The notes below the pieces were generated by a model, which ran no database searches, was not told the DNA's origin, and saw nothing but the letters and a program-made list of their open reading frames with translations. Below are positions 41,566-50,508 of a stretch of DNA of 64,000 nucleotides, one piece after another. Origin of the DNA: JAMXLO01 sp036265005 (GTDB lineage Bacteria; Pseudomonadota; Alphaproteobacteria; Acetobacterales; Acetobacteraceae). The stretch is taken from contig DATAPW010000081.1 of the NCBI GenBank assembly GCA_036265005.1, forward strand, positions 30,226-94,225, written 5' to 3'. Numbering within the stretch: position 1 is the first letter of the stretch; each line of letters opens with the position of its first letter. The translations under genes were made by a program, and so were the position numbers.

Positions 41566-42924
41566 ATGGGCACCACGGCGCAGCTTTGCGACAGGATTGT
41601 CGCGACCACCTACGAAACCCTGACACCGGAGGCAATTGCGGCGGCCCGCCGCCTGGTGCTCGACGGCATTTCGATTGCACTGGCGGGCACCGAGGAAGAG
41701 GCCATCGGCATTCTCGCGCAACACTATCGCGGCATGGGTGCGCGCCCTGACGCGGTGGCGCTGGGCCTGGGGTTTCGCACCGCGCCGACGCTCGCCGCGG
41801 CGCTGAATGGTGCGGCAATGCATGTGCTCGATTTCGAGCCGATGTGGACGCCGTCCAACCACGCACTGTCCACCACGCTGCCGGCGATCCTGGCGCTCGC
41901 TGCCGCGCGCCCGATCACCGGGCGCGATATCATCACCGCGCTGGTGAAGGGCATCGAAATCCAGGGTTGGATTCGTCACGCCGGACATCTCTACGAAACC
42001 GGCAGCATCCACTTCCACCCGCCGGGACTGGTCGGGCCGATGGGCTCCGCGGTCGCCGCCGGCCACGTACTTGGCCTCGATGCAGTGCAGCTGGCCAACG
42101 CGCTTGGCATGGCGTCGTCGCGCTGCGGCACCATGGCGGCGAATATCGGCACCATGACCAAATGCACGCATTGCGGCCAGGCGGCGATGCTGGGGCTGGA
42201 AGCCGCGATGCTCGCGTCGCACGGCTTCACCGCGAATCCTGAACCGTTCGAGGCATTCAACGGCTATGCCAAGATGATGTTCGGCGATTCGTTCCAGCCG
42301 GCTGACCTGCTGAATTTCGGGCCGCCGTTTCGCATCGTGCAGCCCGGCTACGCCATGAAGATGTTCCCCAGCCAGTTCGGCACGCATTTCGCTATCACCG
42401 CCGGGCTGACGCTGCACCCGCAGATTACCGACCCATCGACGATCCGTTCAGTCACGCTGACGACGCCGGTGATGCAGTACGTGAACCGCCCGCGGCCGGA
42501 CACCGGCCTGGCGGGAAAGTTCAGCCTGCAATACACCTTCGCCAGCGGGCTGCTGCGTGGCCGCGTCGGGATCGATACCTTCACCGATGAGGCGGTGCAG
42601 GAGCCAGCCATTGTCGATCTGCTGTCGAAGATCACCATGAACATGTCGGCGGATATTCCCGCGCGGTTCGACAAGATGCATGTCGAGGCCGATGTGCAGC
42701 TTGCCGATGGCCGCACATTGCACACCCGATGCAATGGGCCACGCGGCATCTGGGGCTCGCCGCCGATAAGCGAAGAGGACCACCTGGTGAAGGTGCGCGA
42801 TTGCCTGGCGACGCGCCTGCCGCCGGCGGCAGCGGAAGAGCTGATTGCGCTGGCTCGCCGTGCCGAGGATCTGGATGCGGCCGAGGTCGGCAGGTTGCTG
42901 ACGATTGCCGGATGCTTTGGATAG
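41566..42924 (+). CDS. MmgE/PrpD family protein 4 (HVLDFEP type)
   Basis: A 452-residue MmgE/PrpD protein and the closest paralogue of protein 3: RRLVLDGISIALAGTEEE, ALNGAAMHVLDFEPMWTPSNHALSTTLPA, IGTMTKCTHCGQAAMLGLEAAM and KMFPSQFGTHFAITAGLTL. The TcuA gene ends six bases upstream. Proteins 3 and 4 flank tcuA and may act in sequence or as a hetero-oligomer on its product. The gene is followed by a palindromic element (42931-42995) and then a fifth family member. Confidence 0.91.
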   Translation: MGTTAQLCDRIVATTYETLTPEAIAAARRLVLDGISIALAGTEEEAIGILAQHYRGMGARPDAVALGLGFRTAPTLAAALNGAAMHVLDFEPMWTPSNHALSTTLPAILALAAARPITGRDIITALVKGIEIQGWIRHAGHLYETGSIHFHPPGLVGPMGSAVAAGHVLGLDAVQLANALGMASSRCGTMAANIGTMTKCTHCGQAAMLGLEAAMLASHGFTANPEPFEAFNGYAKMMFGDSFQPADLLNFGPPFRIVQPGYAMKMFPSQFGTHFAITAGLTLHPQITDPSTIRSVTLTTPVMQYVNRPRPDTGLAGKFSLQYTFASGLLRGRVGIDTFTDEAVQEPAIVDLLSKITMNMSADIPARFDKMHVEADVQLADGRTLHTRCNGPRGIWGSPPISEEDHLVKVRDCLATRLPPAAAEELIALARRAEDLDAAEVGRLLTIAGCFG

Positions 42925-42930
42925 CAACGA

Positions 42931-42995
42931 TGGGTTTCGCTTCGCCCCTGGCTTCGCGCCTGTTCGGCAGGATGGGTGGAGCGAAGCGAAACCCA
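42931..42995. repeat. Perfect 15-base inverted repeat (REP-like)
   Basis: TGGGTTTCGCTTCGC (42931-42945) and GCGAAGCGAAACCCA (42981-42995) are perfect inverted arms around a 35-base spacer. This sequence class is widespread between genes in proteobacteria. It lies inside an otherwise tightly packed operon, between the fourth and fifth MmgE/PrpD genes, and could process or attenuate the mRNA. Confidence 0.88.
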
Positions 42996-43021
42996 GCGCC
43001 TTTGGGAAGGAACGTCGCACC

Positions 43022-44473
43022 ATGACACTTGCTCATGAAATCGCCGACCGCATCCATCGTCTGCGCTACGAGGACCTGACCCCGATCGCCCTCGACTGGA
43101 CCCGCGCCGCGTTCATCGACACGGTCGGCGTGACCCTCGCCGGCATCGTGGAGGACGGGCCGCGCTTCCTGATGAAGGTGCCAGGCGTCGCGACGGCGCC
43201 CGGACCCAGCCTGATCTTCGCCAGCGACCGTCGCACCAGTGCGCTCGATGCTGCACTGGTCAACGGAACGGCATCGCACGCGCTCGACTACGACGATGTA
43301 TCCGGCACTCTGGGCGGACATCCGTCGGTGACGCTGATCCCGGCGATGCTGGCACTCGGCGAGCAGCTTGGCAGCACCGGACGCGACCTGGCCCTGGCCT
43401 ATGTTGTCGGCTTCGAGACTGAATGCCGCATCGCCCGCGGCGTGCATTTTCATCACTACGACAAGGGCTGGCACCCGACCGCAACGCTGGGCATCTTCGG
43501 TACCGTTGCTGCCGCTGCGCGGCTGCTGCGCTTCACGCCGGACCAGACGGCGATGGCGCTCGGCCTGGCCGCATCCCTGGCCTCAGGGCTGAAGGCGAAC
43601 TTCGGCACCATGACCAAGCCGCTGCATGTCGGCCATACCGCGCGCAACGGGTTGTTCGCCGCGTTGATGGTGCAGCAGGGTTTCACCGCCAATCCCGCCG
43701 CTTTGGAAGCGCGCCAGGGTTTCCTCGACGTATTCAACGGCCCGGGCACCTACGATACCGATCGCATACTTGCCGATTGGTATGCACCGCTGGAGGTTGC
43801 AGGCGGCGGCGAGCCGGGGCTGAAGCCGTATCCTTGCTGCGGCAGCACGCATGCCTCGATCAATCGCATGATCCATTTGTCGCGTGACTACGATCTCACG
43901 CCCGATCGTGTGGCAAAGATCGAGATCATGCCGCATGCCCGTCGCCTGCCGCACACCAACAATCCGGACCCGCGTACACCACTGGGAGCGAAGTTCAGCA
44001 TCCAGTACGCGGTGGCGCGCGCGCTGGCCAACCGCGCCGTGCGGCTCGAGCATTTCGAGGGCGAGGCACATTTCGACCCTGTCATCCGCGACCTGATGGC
44101 ACGCACCGAGGCGCGGCAGCATCCCGACATGCCGGATGCCTCGCCGCTGCAATGGGGCGCCGAAGTGGTGGTTACCACGCGCGATGGCCAGCGGCTTGCC
44201 TCGCGGCTGGACGACTTCGAGCGTCGCGGTCCCGGTGGCGCGCCGATGGGCACCGAGGAATTGTGGGAGAAATTCCAGGATTGCGCCAAGCGCGCCCTGC
44301 CGCGCAGCAACATCGCGCCGCTGTTCGACCAACTCGGCAACATCGAGGCGTTGGGGAAGGTGGGCGACCTGACCTTGCTGTTGGAGCGGCGCGCCCACGA
44401 GCAACCTGCCGCTTCTGCAGTGCGGCCAGCCGACATGCTGGAGACCACCACTGCAACCGGCTGGGTCCCCTGA
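43022..44473 (+). CDS. MmgE/PrpD family protein 5 (HALDYDD, TMTKPLH type)
   Basis: A 483-residue MmgE/PrpD protein, most like protein 1: GTASHALDYDDVSGTLGGHPSVTLIPA, FHHYDKGWHPTATLGIFGT, LKANFGTMTKPLHVGHTARNG and YPCCGSTHASINR. Its C-terminus is about 20 residues longer than protein 1. The upstream region contains a palindromic repeat, and AAGGAACG nine bases from ATG 43022 is the ribosome binding site. The RidA gene follows after 26 bases. Confidence 0.91.
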   Translation: MTLAHEIADRIHRLRYEDLTPIALDWTRAAFIDTVGVTLAGIVEDGPRFLMKVPGVATAPGPSLIFASDRRTSALDAALVNGTASHALDYDDVSGTLGGHPSVTLIPAMLALGEQLGSTGRDLALAYVVGFETECRIARGVHFHHYDKGWHPTATLGIFGTVAAAARLLRFTPDQTAMALGLAASLASGLKANFGTMTKPLHVGHTARNGLFAALMVQQGFTANPAALEARQGFLDVFNGPGTYDTDRILADWYAPLEVAGGGEPGLKPYPCCGSTHASINRMIHLSRDYDLTPDRVAKIEIMPHARRLPHTNNPDPRTPLGAKFSIQYAVARALANRAVRLEHFEGEAHFDPVIRDLMARTEARQHPDMPDASPLQWGAEVVVTTRDGQRLASRLDDFERRGPGGAPMGTEELWEKFQDCAKRALPRSNIAPLFDQLGNIEALGKVGDLTLLLERRAHEQPAASAVRPADMLETTTATGWVP

Positions 44474-44499
44474 AGCAAGCGAGAGGAAGGATCACCCCG

Positions 44500-44964
44500 A
44501 TGAGCGCTGACAGACGCCTTGCTGATCTCGGCTTGACACTGCCGTCGGCGGCGAAGCCGATCGGCAACTATGTGCCGTTCCGGCTTGCCGGCAACCTGCT
44601 GTTCCTGTCCGGTGTCGGGCCACGCCGCGCGGACGAGACGATGATCACCGGCAAGGTGGGCGCCGACCTGACGGTGGAGCAGGCCTACGACGCGGCGAAA
44701 CTATGTGGCCTGAACCTGCTGGTCAACATGATCGCCGCGGTCGGCACGCTGGAGCGTGTCGATACAGTGCTGAAGGTGCTGGGCATGGTCAATGCGGTGC
44801 CGGATTTCACCCAGCATCCGGAAGTGATCAACGGCTGCACCGACCTGTTCGTCCAGGTGCTGGGTGACGGCGGCCGACCGGCGCGTTCCGCCGTTGGCAT
44901 GGGCAGCCTGCCACGCAATATTTCGGTGGAAGTGGAAGCGATCGTTTTGGTGAAGAGCGTTTAA
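44500..44964 (+). CDS. RidA/YjgF family protein
   Basis: A 154-residue member of the Rid superfamily, which hydrolyses reactive enamines/imines. Visible are PIGNYVPFRLAGNLLFLSGVGPRR, GADLTVEQAYDAAKLCGLNLLVNMIAAVGTLERVDTVLKVLGMVN and GDGGRPARSAVGMGSLPRNISVEVEAIV. The catalytic arginine of RidA proper (in ARSAVG) is present, with N-terminal differences typical of other Rid subgroups. AGGAAGG precedes ATG 44500. Its place at the end of the MmgE/PrpD operon suggests that an amino- or imino-acid intermediate may occur in that pathway. Confidence 0.9.
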   Translation: MSADRRLADLGLTLPSAAKPIGNYVPFRLAGNLLFLSGVGPRRADETMITGKVGADLTVEQAYDAAKLCGLNLLVNMIAAVGTLERVDTVLKVLGMVNAVPDFTQHPEVINGCTDLFVQVLGDGGRPARSAVGMGSLPRNISVEVEAIVLVKSV

Positions 44965-44992
44965 CAGCATCTTAACCGGTGCAGGAGCAGCA

Positions 44993-45433
44993 TTGGGACG
45001 TCCCGAGCGCCAGAACAGCGCAGCGTTTGCGGTCAATTCCGCCATGCCAAATGACATCGTCGTCCAACCAATCGCCGCGGTGCGCACCGCGAGTGATGCC
45101 GTGGGAGAAGCAAGGGCCGCTTCTGTCCCGCCGTTGCCGCGGCAGGACCATGTCGCCGACCCGTCGCCGATTCCCAACCCGACTTTGCGGCTGGATCCGG
45201 CGCTGGGACTCGTGGTCATCGAATTTCGCGACAACAGCGGCGCGATCACCACCTCGATCCCGAGTCAGCGACAACTCGAGGCTTACCAGCGGTGGGACAT
45301 GACGCGTGTCGGCCCGAGACCCGTGGGCCTCCAGAAGCCGGCGCCACGTGCGCCACCGCCGGCTCCAGCCCCTGAGCCAACGGCCAAACCGCACGAGCAC
45401 ACGCGGCCAACGAAGGCGGCGAGCGGCAGGTAG
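44993..45433 (+). CDS. Hypothetical proline-rich protein, FlaG-like core
   Basis: A 146-residue protein with a short folded core, NPTLRLDPALGLVVIEFRDN and GAITTSIPSQRQLEAYQRW, between an N-terminal Ala/Pro-rich stretch and a Pro/Ala-rich tail. The core resembles small proteins found beside flagellar genes, such as FlaG-like proteins, and the flagellar region begins just after it. The TTG at 44993 has AGGAG five bases upstream; an in-frame ATG at 45044 has no site. I use the TTG with reserve. Function unknown. Confidence 0.6.
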   Translation: MGRPERQNSAAFAVNSAMPNDIVVQPIAAVRTASDAVGEARAASVPPLPRQDHVADPSPIPNPTLRLDPALGLVVIEFRDNSGAITTSIPSQRQLEAYQRWDMTRVGPRPVGLQKPAPRAPPPAPAPEPTAKPHEHTRPTKAASGR

Positions 45434-45537
45434 CGGACGGACACTGCATCTCCGTGGCGGCGAACCGGTACCACGTACGATCGTGCGACAGCCTGCAATA
45501 GCGACCTGCCGCCCGCTGCCATGATAGGGCTGGAAGT

Positions 45538-46629
45538 TCATCCGGCACCAACGTCGGCGCATGGCACCGACCGATGTGTCTCACCTGCCAGCGCGGCAAC
45601 CTCGAGCAGCGCCAGAGTGAAGTCCTCCTCCGGCAGCATCGCCTGCGCGCCGTGCAGAACCTCGATGAGCGTACGTGCCATCCAGCCTGAGGCAGGTTGA
45701 TCGGCAGCCGAGATCGCGCGTAATGCATCGGGCAATATCGCTTGGAGGGACGCCGCCTCGCGCATCATTAATGGCAGCCAGCGCGCGCGGAAGATTCCCT
45801 GCGCTGCGCTCATTAATTGCAGGCGCTGTGGCAATGGCAGCCGTGCGACAGCAAACACCTCCATATGCGTGTAGGCTGTGGTGATCAGCGGTGTCCGCCA
45901 GCGTTGCTCCCCCAGCACATCGTCCAACGATACGCCACGGTTGCCTTGTTCAGTCGCGCCGCGTCCCAGCAGCATGACCGGCTTCCCGCCGCCCCGTCGC
46001 CAATAGAGCAGTTCCGGAACATGGCGAATCTCGCCATACAGTGCGAGTTCAGCCAGCACCGCGTGATCGAAGCCAGGTCGGTAGCGGATGGTCGATAGCT
46101 GGTCCACGGCATTCCGTCGGTATACGCCCCAGAACCCAGGTGCGCTGGTATAGCGCTGCATCACGTGGCGTGCCCGCGCCACGGGATCCGGCCCGATTGC
46201 CTCCAGCCAATGCTCAGGTGGATAGCGGTAGCTGACCTGGTTCGCGCCGGTAAACACCAGGCCGCCCGCGTGGCACGCGGCGCATTCCGGATTGGCCAGC
46301 AGCACGCCCATCATCTGCTCGACGTAGTTCGGCGCGATCAGGTCGTCGCTGGTCTTCGGCATCACATAGTCAGCATCGCCGAACCAGAAGGCGCGCTGGA
46401 TGTTGGCGATGGGCCCGGCATTGCACCGGTTGCGCCTGATCCGAATCGAAGGCTGCCGCGTGGCATAGTCCTGCAGTACCTGCATCGTGCCGTCAGTCGA
46501 GGCGTTGTCGAACAGTGTCAATGCTACGGCAGGCCAGGTTTGTGCCAGGACGCTGTCGATGGCTGCTGCCACTGTATCGACGCTGTTGTAGACCATCATG
46601 TTGATGTCAACGGCTGGCGTATCGGTCAT
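45538..46629 (-). CDS. Family 2 glycosyltransferase
   Basis: A 363-residue GT-A fold glycosyltransferase. The N-terminal domain is clear: VDINMMVYNSVDTVAAAIDSVLAQTWPAVALTLFDNASTDGTMQVLQDYA, with DD in MPKTSDDLIAPNYVEQM as the metal/nucleotide site. The C-terminal half (from about residue 200) is helical with no membrane segments, so it acts in the cytoplasm on a soluble acceptor. It begins one base after the stop of the TPR-GT41 gene, and the pair is likely cotranscribed as part of a surface or flagellin glycosylation locus. Confidence 0.88.
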   Translation of the reverse strand: MTDTPAVDINMMVYNSVDTVAAAIDSVLAQTWPAVALTLFDNASTDGTMQVLQDYATRQPSIRIRRNRCNAGPIANIQRAFWFGDADYVMPKTSDDLIAPNYVEQMMGVLLANPECAACHAGGLVFTGANQVSYRYPPEHWLEAIGPDPVARARHVMQRYTSAPGFWGVYRRNAVDQLSTIRYRPGFDHAVLAELALYGEIRHVPELLYWRRGGGKPVMLLGRGATEQGNRGVSLDDVLGEQRWRTPLITTAYTHMEVFAVARLPLPQRLQLMSAAQGIFRARWLPLMMREAASLQAILPDALRAISAADQPASGWMARTLIEVLHGAQAMLPEEDFTLALLEVAALAGETHRSVPCADVGAG

Positions 46630-46630
46630 G

Positions 46631-48994
46631 CTAGGCTGTCCCTGACCGGCTGCACCAATCCTGCCAGGCAAAGCGCAATGCGGCTCCGAGGCTGCGGCCG
46701 AAGCGCGGCGCATCGCATAGCGGGCTGGCCTTGACGCGGGCCCGCAGCCCGGAGCGCAGCGCAGCGAGCGCCGGCATGTCCGACGCCCTCGCCACGGCCA
46801 GCTCGACATAGGCAGCGATGTCCGGCGCGACCCAGTCAGCCAGGCCGGCATTGCTGAGATGGCTCATGGAATGGCGCGACGCGAAGATCTCGCCGGGCAG
46901 GGCCACGGTCGGCACGCCCATCCACAGCGCCTCGCATGTGGTCAGGCCGCCGGAATAGGGAAACGGGTCCAGCACCACGTCGATATCGTTGTACTGGCCG
47001 ATAAACGCGCGGTGGCCCGAGGGGCCGCGCAGTTCCAGCCGGGGCGGCCCGATGTCGTGCGCAGCAAAGGCAGCCAGCACGCGCTCGGCAGTCGATGCGT
47101 CGCCGAACTGGTGGGTCTTCAGCACCAGCCGCGCCGTCGGCAGGCGATGCAGGATCGTGCACCACGTGGCGATGACGCGCGGCGTGATCTTCGCCAGGTT
47201 GTTGAAGCAGCCGAAGGTGATGTGGCCGTTGGCCAGTGCCGGCAGCGTCACGACATCCGGCGCGTAGGGCGGCGCGCTGTAGCATACATAGCCATCCGGC
47301 AGGCGCAGCGGACGCTCGGAATAGACCGGCTCCAACTCGGGCGGCGTCTCCCAGCGATCCGTGATGATCCAGTCCATCTCCGCGAGACCGGAGCTGTGAT
47401 TCTGCATGCCGACCCACTTCACCTGCACCGGCGCCACGCGGTAGGCGCAGGCAGCCATGCGCGCCGAATCGCCGTAGCCACCAAGATCGATAAGAATATC
47501 GATGCCGAGTTGCCGCCCTTTCTCCGCCAGAGCCTTGTCGCTGAGTGCATCGACGTCGTGCCAGTCGCGTGCAGCCTCGCGGAACCGGCGCGCCATCCAG
47601 TCCTGCGAGGCGTTCTGTGCCAGGCAGGTGATTGCAAACGACGCGGGATCGAGTGTCTCGAAACCGGCAATCGTCAGCCAGCCTACCGGATGCGTCTTGA
47701 ACGAACCTGACAACAGACCGATGGAAAGTGGCCGATCCGGATCGCGCGTATTGTCGAACGCCGGCAGGGTTTCGCGCGGCAGCCGATCGGAGCAATCCTT
47801 GAGCCCCGCGAGCAACTCTGCGCCGGTAATGCCATCGCGATACGGCAGTGCATTGCACAACGCCCGTCGCGGCCATGATGCCTCGGGAGCAATCGCGATC
47901 GCGCGGCGGACCAGATCCACCGCTTCGTCCTGCAGCCCCACATAGGTGGTGGCGTTGGCCAGGTTGCACAGGTCGATCGGCCGCTCGCCGTTGCGTTCAA
48001 TCGAAGCGAGCAGCTCGACCCGCGCTTCGGGATGACGGAATGCGCGCAACAGCACCATGGTGCGCGCGTCGCGCAGCGCCAGGTTGTCGGGATCGAGTTC
48101 ACAGGCACGACGCAACGCCACCTCGGCTTCCCGCAACCGATTGGAGCGGGAAAGCATTCCGCCGAGAAGCGCGGCCGGCAATCGCGCGTCCGGCGCAAGT
48201 GCGGTAGCGGCTTCCAGCGCGTCGATCGCTTCGGGCCGACGACCCAGCCGTTCCAACAGGACGCCACGCGCGGTCGGCAACGTTGCATTCAACGGGTCGT
48301 CGTCGCCGGCGATCTCGAGCCAGGTGAGCAAGGCATCTTCGGATCCGGCAGCGGATGCTGCGTCCACCCGGTGCAGCGCGTACTCCAGTATCTGCGGCGC
48401 CAGGCGCTGCGCCTCGGCGAACGCCGATTCTGCGAGTGGCTTATCCCCGGTCAGCAACAGAGCGAGGCCCAAGGCGTCCCAGGCATCGGCCCGGCCAGGC
48501 GCAATTCCGCAGCAGCGCAGCAGCAGGTCACGCGCGGCCTGGCCGTCGCCGCGCAGGATCAGCAGACCGGAGAGTCCAAGCAGCGCTGCTTCGCGCCCCG
48601 GATTGATGTTCAGCACGCGCCCGTAGGCCAATTCGGCGTCGTGCAATCTCCCTGCCGCACGCAGGGCCTCGGCGAGCCGCAACGGTGGTTCGTCCCAGTC
48701 CGGCAGGTGCCGTTCGAGGGTTTCCATCAATTGCAGGGCGTGGACCACATCGCCGGTCTTTTCCTGCGCGAGTGCCAGGTTCAACAATGCCGGCGGCGCT
48801 GTCTCACCCAGAGCGACCGCCATCTGCAGCGCAGTCAGTGCTTCTGCCGGATGGTTGTTGGCGAGCTGCACCATGCCGCGCGCCACGAGCAAGGCTGGAT
48901 CGATCACATCGGGCGATAGCTGGTCGCCCAACAGAGCCAGCGCGCCGGCAGGATCGCCGGCACGCAGCAGTTCGAGCGCGCCGTCAGCATCCAT
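46631..48994 (-). CDS. TPR-repeat O-linked GlcNAc transferase-like protein (SPINDLY/FlmG type)
   Basis: A 787-residue two-part protein. Residues about 1-390 are TPR repeats (ALLGLSGLLILRGDGQAARDLL, DALGLALLLTGDKPLAESAF and similar). From about 420 a GT41/SPY catalytic domain follows: LSIGLLSGSFKTHPVGWLT, DILIDLGGYGDSARMAACAYRVAPVQVKWVGMQNHS, ITFGCFNNLAKITPRVI, and DVVLDPFPYSGGLTTCEALWMGVPTVALPGE with the nucleotide-binding end. In Caulobacter, FlmG has this architecture and glycosylates flagellin. The adjacent flagellin gene supports the same role here. Start ATG 48994 overlaps the upstream gene by 11 bases. Confidence 0.85.
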   Translation of the reverse strand: MDADGALELLRAGDPAGALALLGDQLSPDVIDPALLVARGMVQLANNHPAEALTALQMAVALGETAPPALLNLALAQEKTGDVVHALQLMETLERHLPDWDEPPLRLAEALRAAGRLHDAELAYGRVLNINPGREAALLGLSGLLILRGDGQAARDLLLRCCGIAPGRADAWDALGLALLLTGDKPLAESAFAEAQRLAPQILEYALHRVDAASAAGSEDALLTWLEIAGDDDPLNATLPTARGVLLERLGRRPEAIDALEAATALAPDARLPAALLGGMLSRSNRLREAEVALRRACELDPDNLALRDARTMVLLRAFRHPEARVELLASIERNGERPIDLCNLANATTYVGLQDEAVDLVRRAIAIAPEASWPRRALCNALPYRDGITGAELLAGLKDCSDRLPRETLPAFDNTRDPDRPLSIGLLSGSFKTHPVGWLTIAGFETLDPASFAITCLAQNASQDWMARRFREAARDWHDVDALSDKALAEKGRQLGIDILIDLGGYGDSARMAACAYRVAPVQVKWVGMQNHSSGLAEMDWIITDRWETPPELEPVYSERPLRLPDGYVCYSAPPYAPDVVTLPALANGHITFGCFNNLAKITPRVIATWCTILHRLPTARLVLKTHQFGDASTAERVLAAFAAHDIGPPRLELRGPSGHRAFIGQYNDIDVVLDPFPYSGGLTTCEALWMGVPTVALPGEIFASRHSMSHLSNAGLADWVAPDIAAYVELAVARASDMPALAALRSGLRARVKASPLCDAPRFGRSLGAALRFAWQDWCSRSGTA

Positions 48995-50441
48995 GCTGCG
49001 GGCGCTCCAGCACGGCAAAGATCCCGGCGACGGGTGCATCGGCTTCATGGCGAACGGTCTGTCGCTCCAGCGTCCGGACTTTGAAGCCGGATTCACGGAT
49101 CGCATTGGCGACGTAAGGCATGCTGTGTGCGTAGCGCCCCATTCGCTCCAGCGCCCAGTCGCCGTTGCCATGGACGGTACCATCATGGTCGGGGAGCAGC
49201 TCCTCGACCGAGAAGATAAACCAGCCGTCCGGTTCGAGCCGCGCGTGCACGGCGGCAAGGACGGCAGGCAGGGCGCCGAAATAGACCAGCACGTCGGCTG
49301 CGATGATGAGCTGCCATTGCCTGGCATCCTCGGCCAGGAGCTGCATCAGGTCAGTCTCGTGCAATTCGCCATAGAGTTGCTTGGTCGCCGCGTTCGCCAG
49401 CATTTGCGCGGACACATCGACGCCGACCAGCGGGCCGGAAAGCAGGTCGTACAACACGACGGCCGCCATCCCGGTGCCGCAGCCGAGATCGAGCATCGAG
49501 CCGAGCTGCTTGCCGGCAACGATGTCCGGATGCTGCATAACCGCTGCACGGATCAGGCCAGGTATGCGGTAGCCGAGTGAAATCAAATGGAGCTCGAAGC
49601 GATCGGCATAGCCGTCGAATACGGCGCGCAGGTACTCGACCGGAGCCCGAGTGGCACTTGGCAGGTTGCCGGAGGCGGCGACGAGGTGCCGGACATACGG
49701 ATCGTTGGGGCCGAGCTTCAGCGCCTCGGCATAGGCGTCGGTGGCGTCGGCATGACGACCCAGGCTGGACAAAGCATGGCCCATCAGGCCGAACGAACAT
49801 GCATCCGCCACGCCGGCGGCGCGCGCTGCCTCCGCAAGTTGGTATGCGCCACTGAAGTCGCGCCGGCGTACCGACAGCAGAATCGCGGCGTTGCGCAACT
49901 GTACCCATCCGGGGGTGGCCGCGATGCCTTGGTTCAGTGTGGCGAGCGCTGCGTCGGCGTCGCCATTGGCTTCCTGGGCTGCGGCCAGTCCTTCGCGATA
50001 ACCGGGATTGGTCGGATTGTCCGAGACCGCCTCATTGAGGCAGGCGACCGCATCCGCTGGTCGCCCGAGTTCAAACATCAGTGCGCCGAGCAACGCCTTG
50101 GCTGCCGGATCGCGTCTGTCGAGCACCACCGCCTCGGCCGCATCGGCAACCGCACCATCCCGGTCGCCCATTCGTATGCGGACATCGGCACGGCGCTTGC
50201 GGAGGCCGGCGTCGTGCGGATCCCGCGCAACAGCCTCGTCCATTTCCTGCAGGGCCAGATCAATGCGTCCCTCGTGCATTGCCAGCCTGGCGCCGAGTTC
50301 CGCGAGGCTTGCCGACGGTGCGCTACGACGACGAACCGCGGCGAGCAATGGCCGGGCCGCAGCAGGGCGCCCACTGTCGATCAGTGCCCCGATACGCGCC
50401 ATCAAGGCGCTGGTGTCCGCGGTGGCAGTCAATTGTTCCAT
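48984..50441 (-). CDS. TPR protein fused to a SAM-dependent methyltransferase
   Basis: A 485-residue fusion. Residues about 1-260 are TPR repeats (LGARLAMHEGRIDLALQEMDEAVARDP, LLGALMFELGRPADAVACLNEAV). From about 265 a methyltransferase domain carries the SAM motif MLDLGCGTGMAAVVLYDLL, VGVDVSAQML and IIAADVLVYFGALPAVLAAVHARLEPDGWFIFS, as in TPR-methyltransferases next to flagellin glycosylation genes. It overlaps the TPR-GT41 gene by 11 bases at its stop, so it is translationally coupled. A role in methylating a flagellin glycan or flagellin is inferred. Confidence 0.85.
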   Translation of the reverse strand: MEQLTATADTSALMARIGALIDSGRPAAARPLLAAVRRRSAPSASLAELGARLAMHEGRIDLALQEMDEAVARDPHDAGLRKRRADVRIRMGDRDGAVADAAEAVVLDRRDPAAKALLGALMFELGRPADAVACLNEAVSDNPTNPGYREGLAAAQEANGDADAALATLNQGIAATPGWVQLRNAAILLSVRRRDFSGAYQLAEAARAAGVADACSFGLMGHALSSLGRHADATDAYAEALKLGPNDPYVRHLVAASGNLPSATRAPVEYLRAVFDGYADRFELHLISLGYRIPGLIRAAVMQHPDIVAGKQLGSMLDLGCGTGMAAVVLYDLLSGPLVGVDVSAQMLANAATKQLYGELHETDLMQLLAEDARQWQLIIAADVLVYFGALPAVLAAVHARLEPDGWFIFSVEELLPDHDGTVHGNGDWALERMGRYAHSMPYVANAIRESGFKVRTLERQTVRHEADAPVAGIFAVLERPQHGC

Positions 50442-50508
50442 GCGGGGGCTCCTTTTGAGCCGGTGGAGTCGATTGGTGCGTGCGTGCGGTTCGGCAGCAG
50501 GGTCCGGA

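Noticed and set aside
40315..42417. 700-codon minus-strand open frame
   Set aside because: Runs antisense across tcuA and an MmgE/PrpD gene, both of which have strong family motifs; no recognisable domain.
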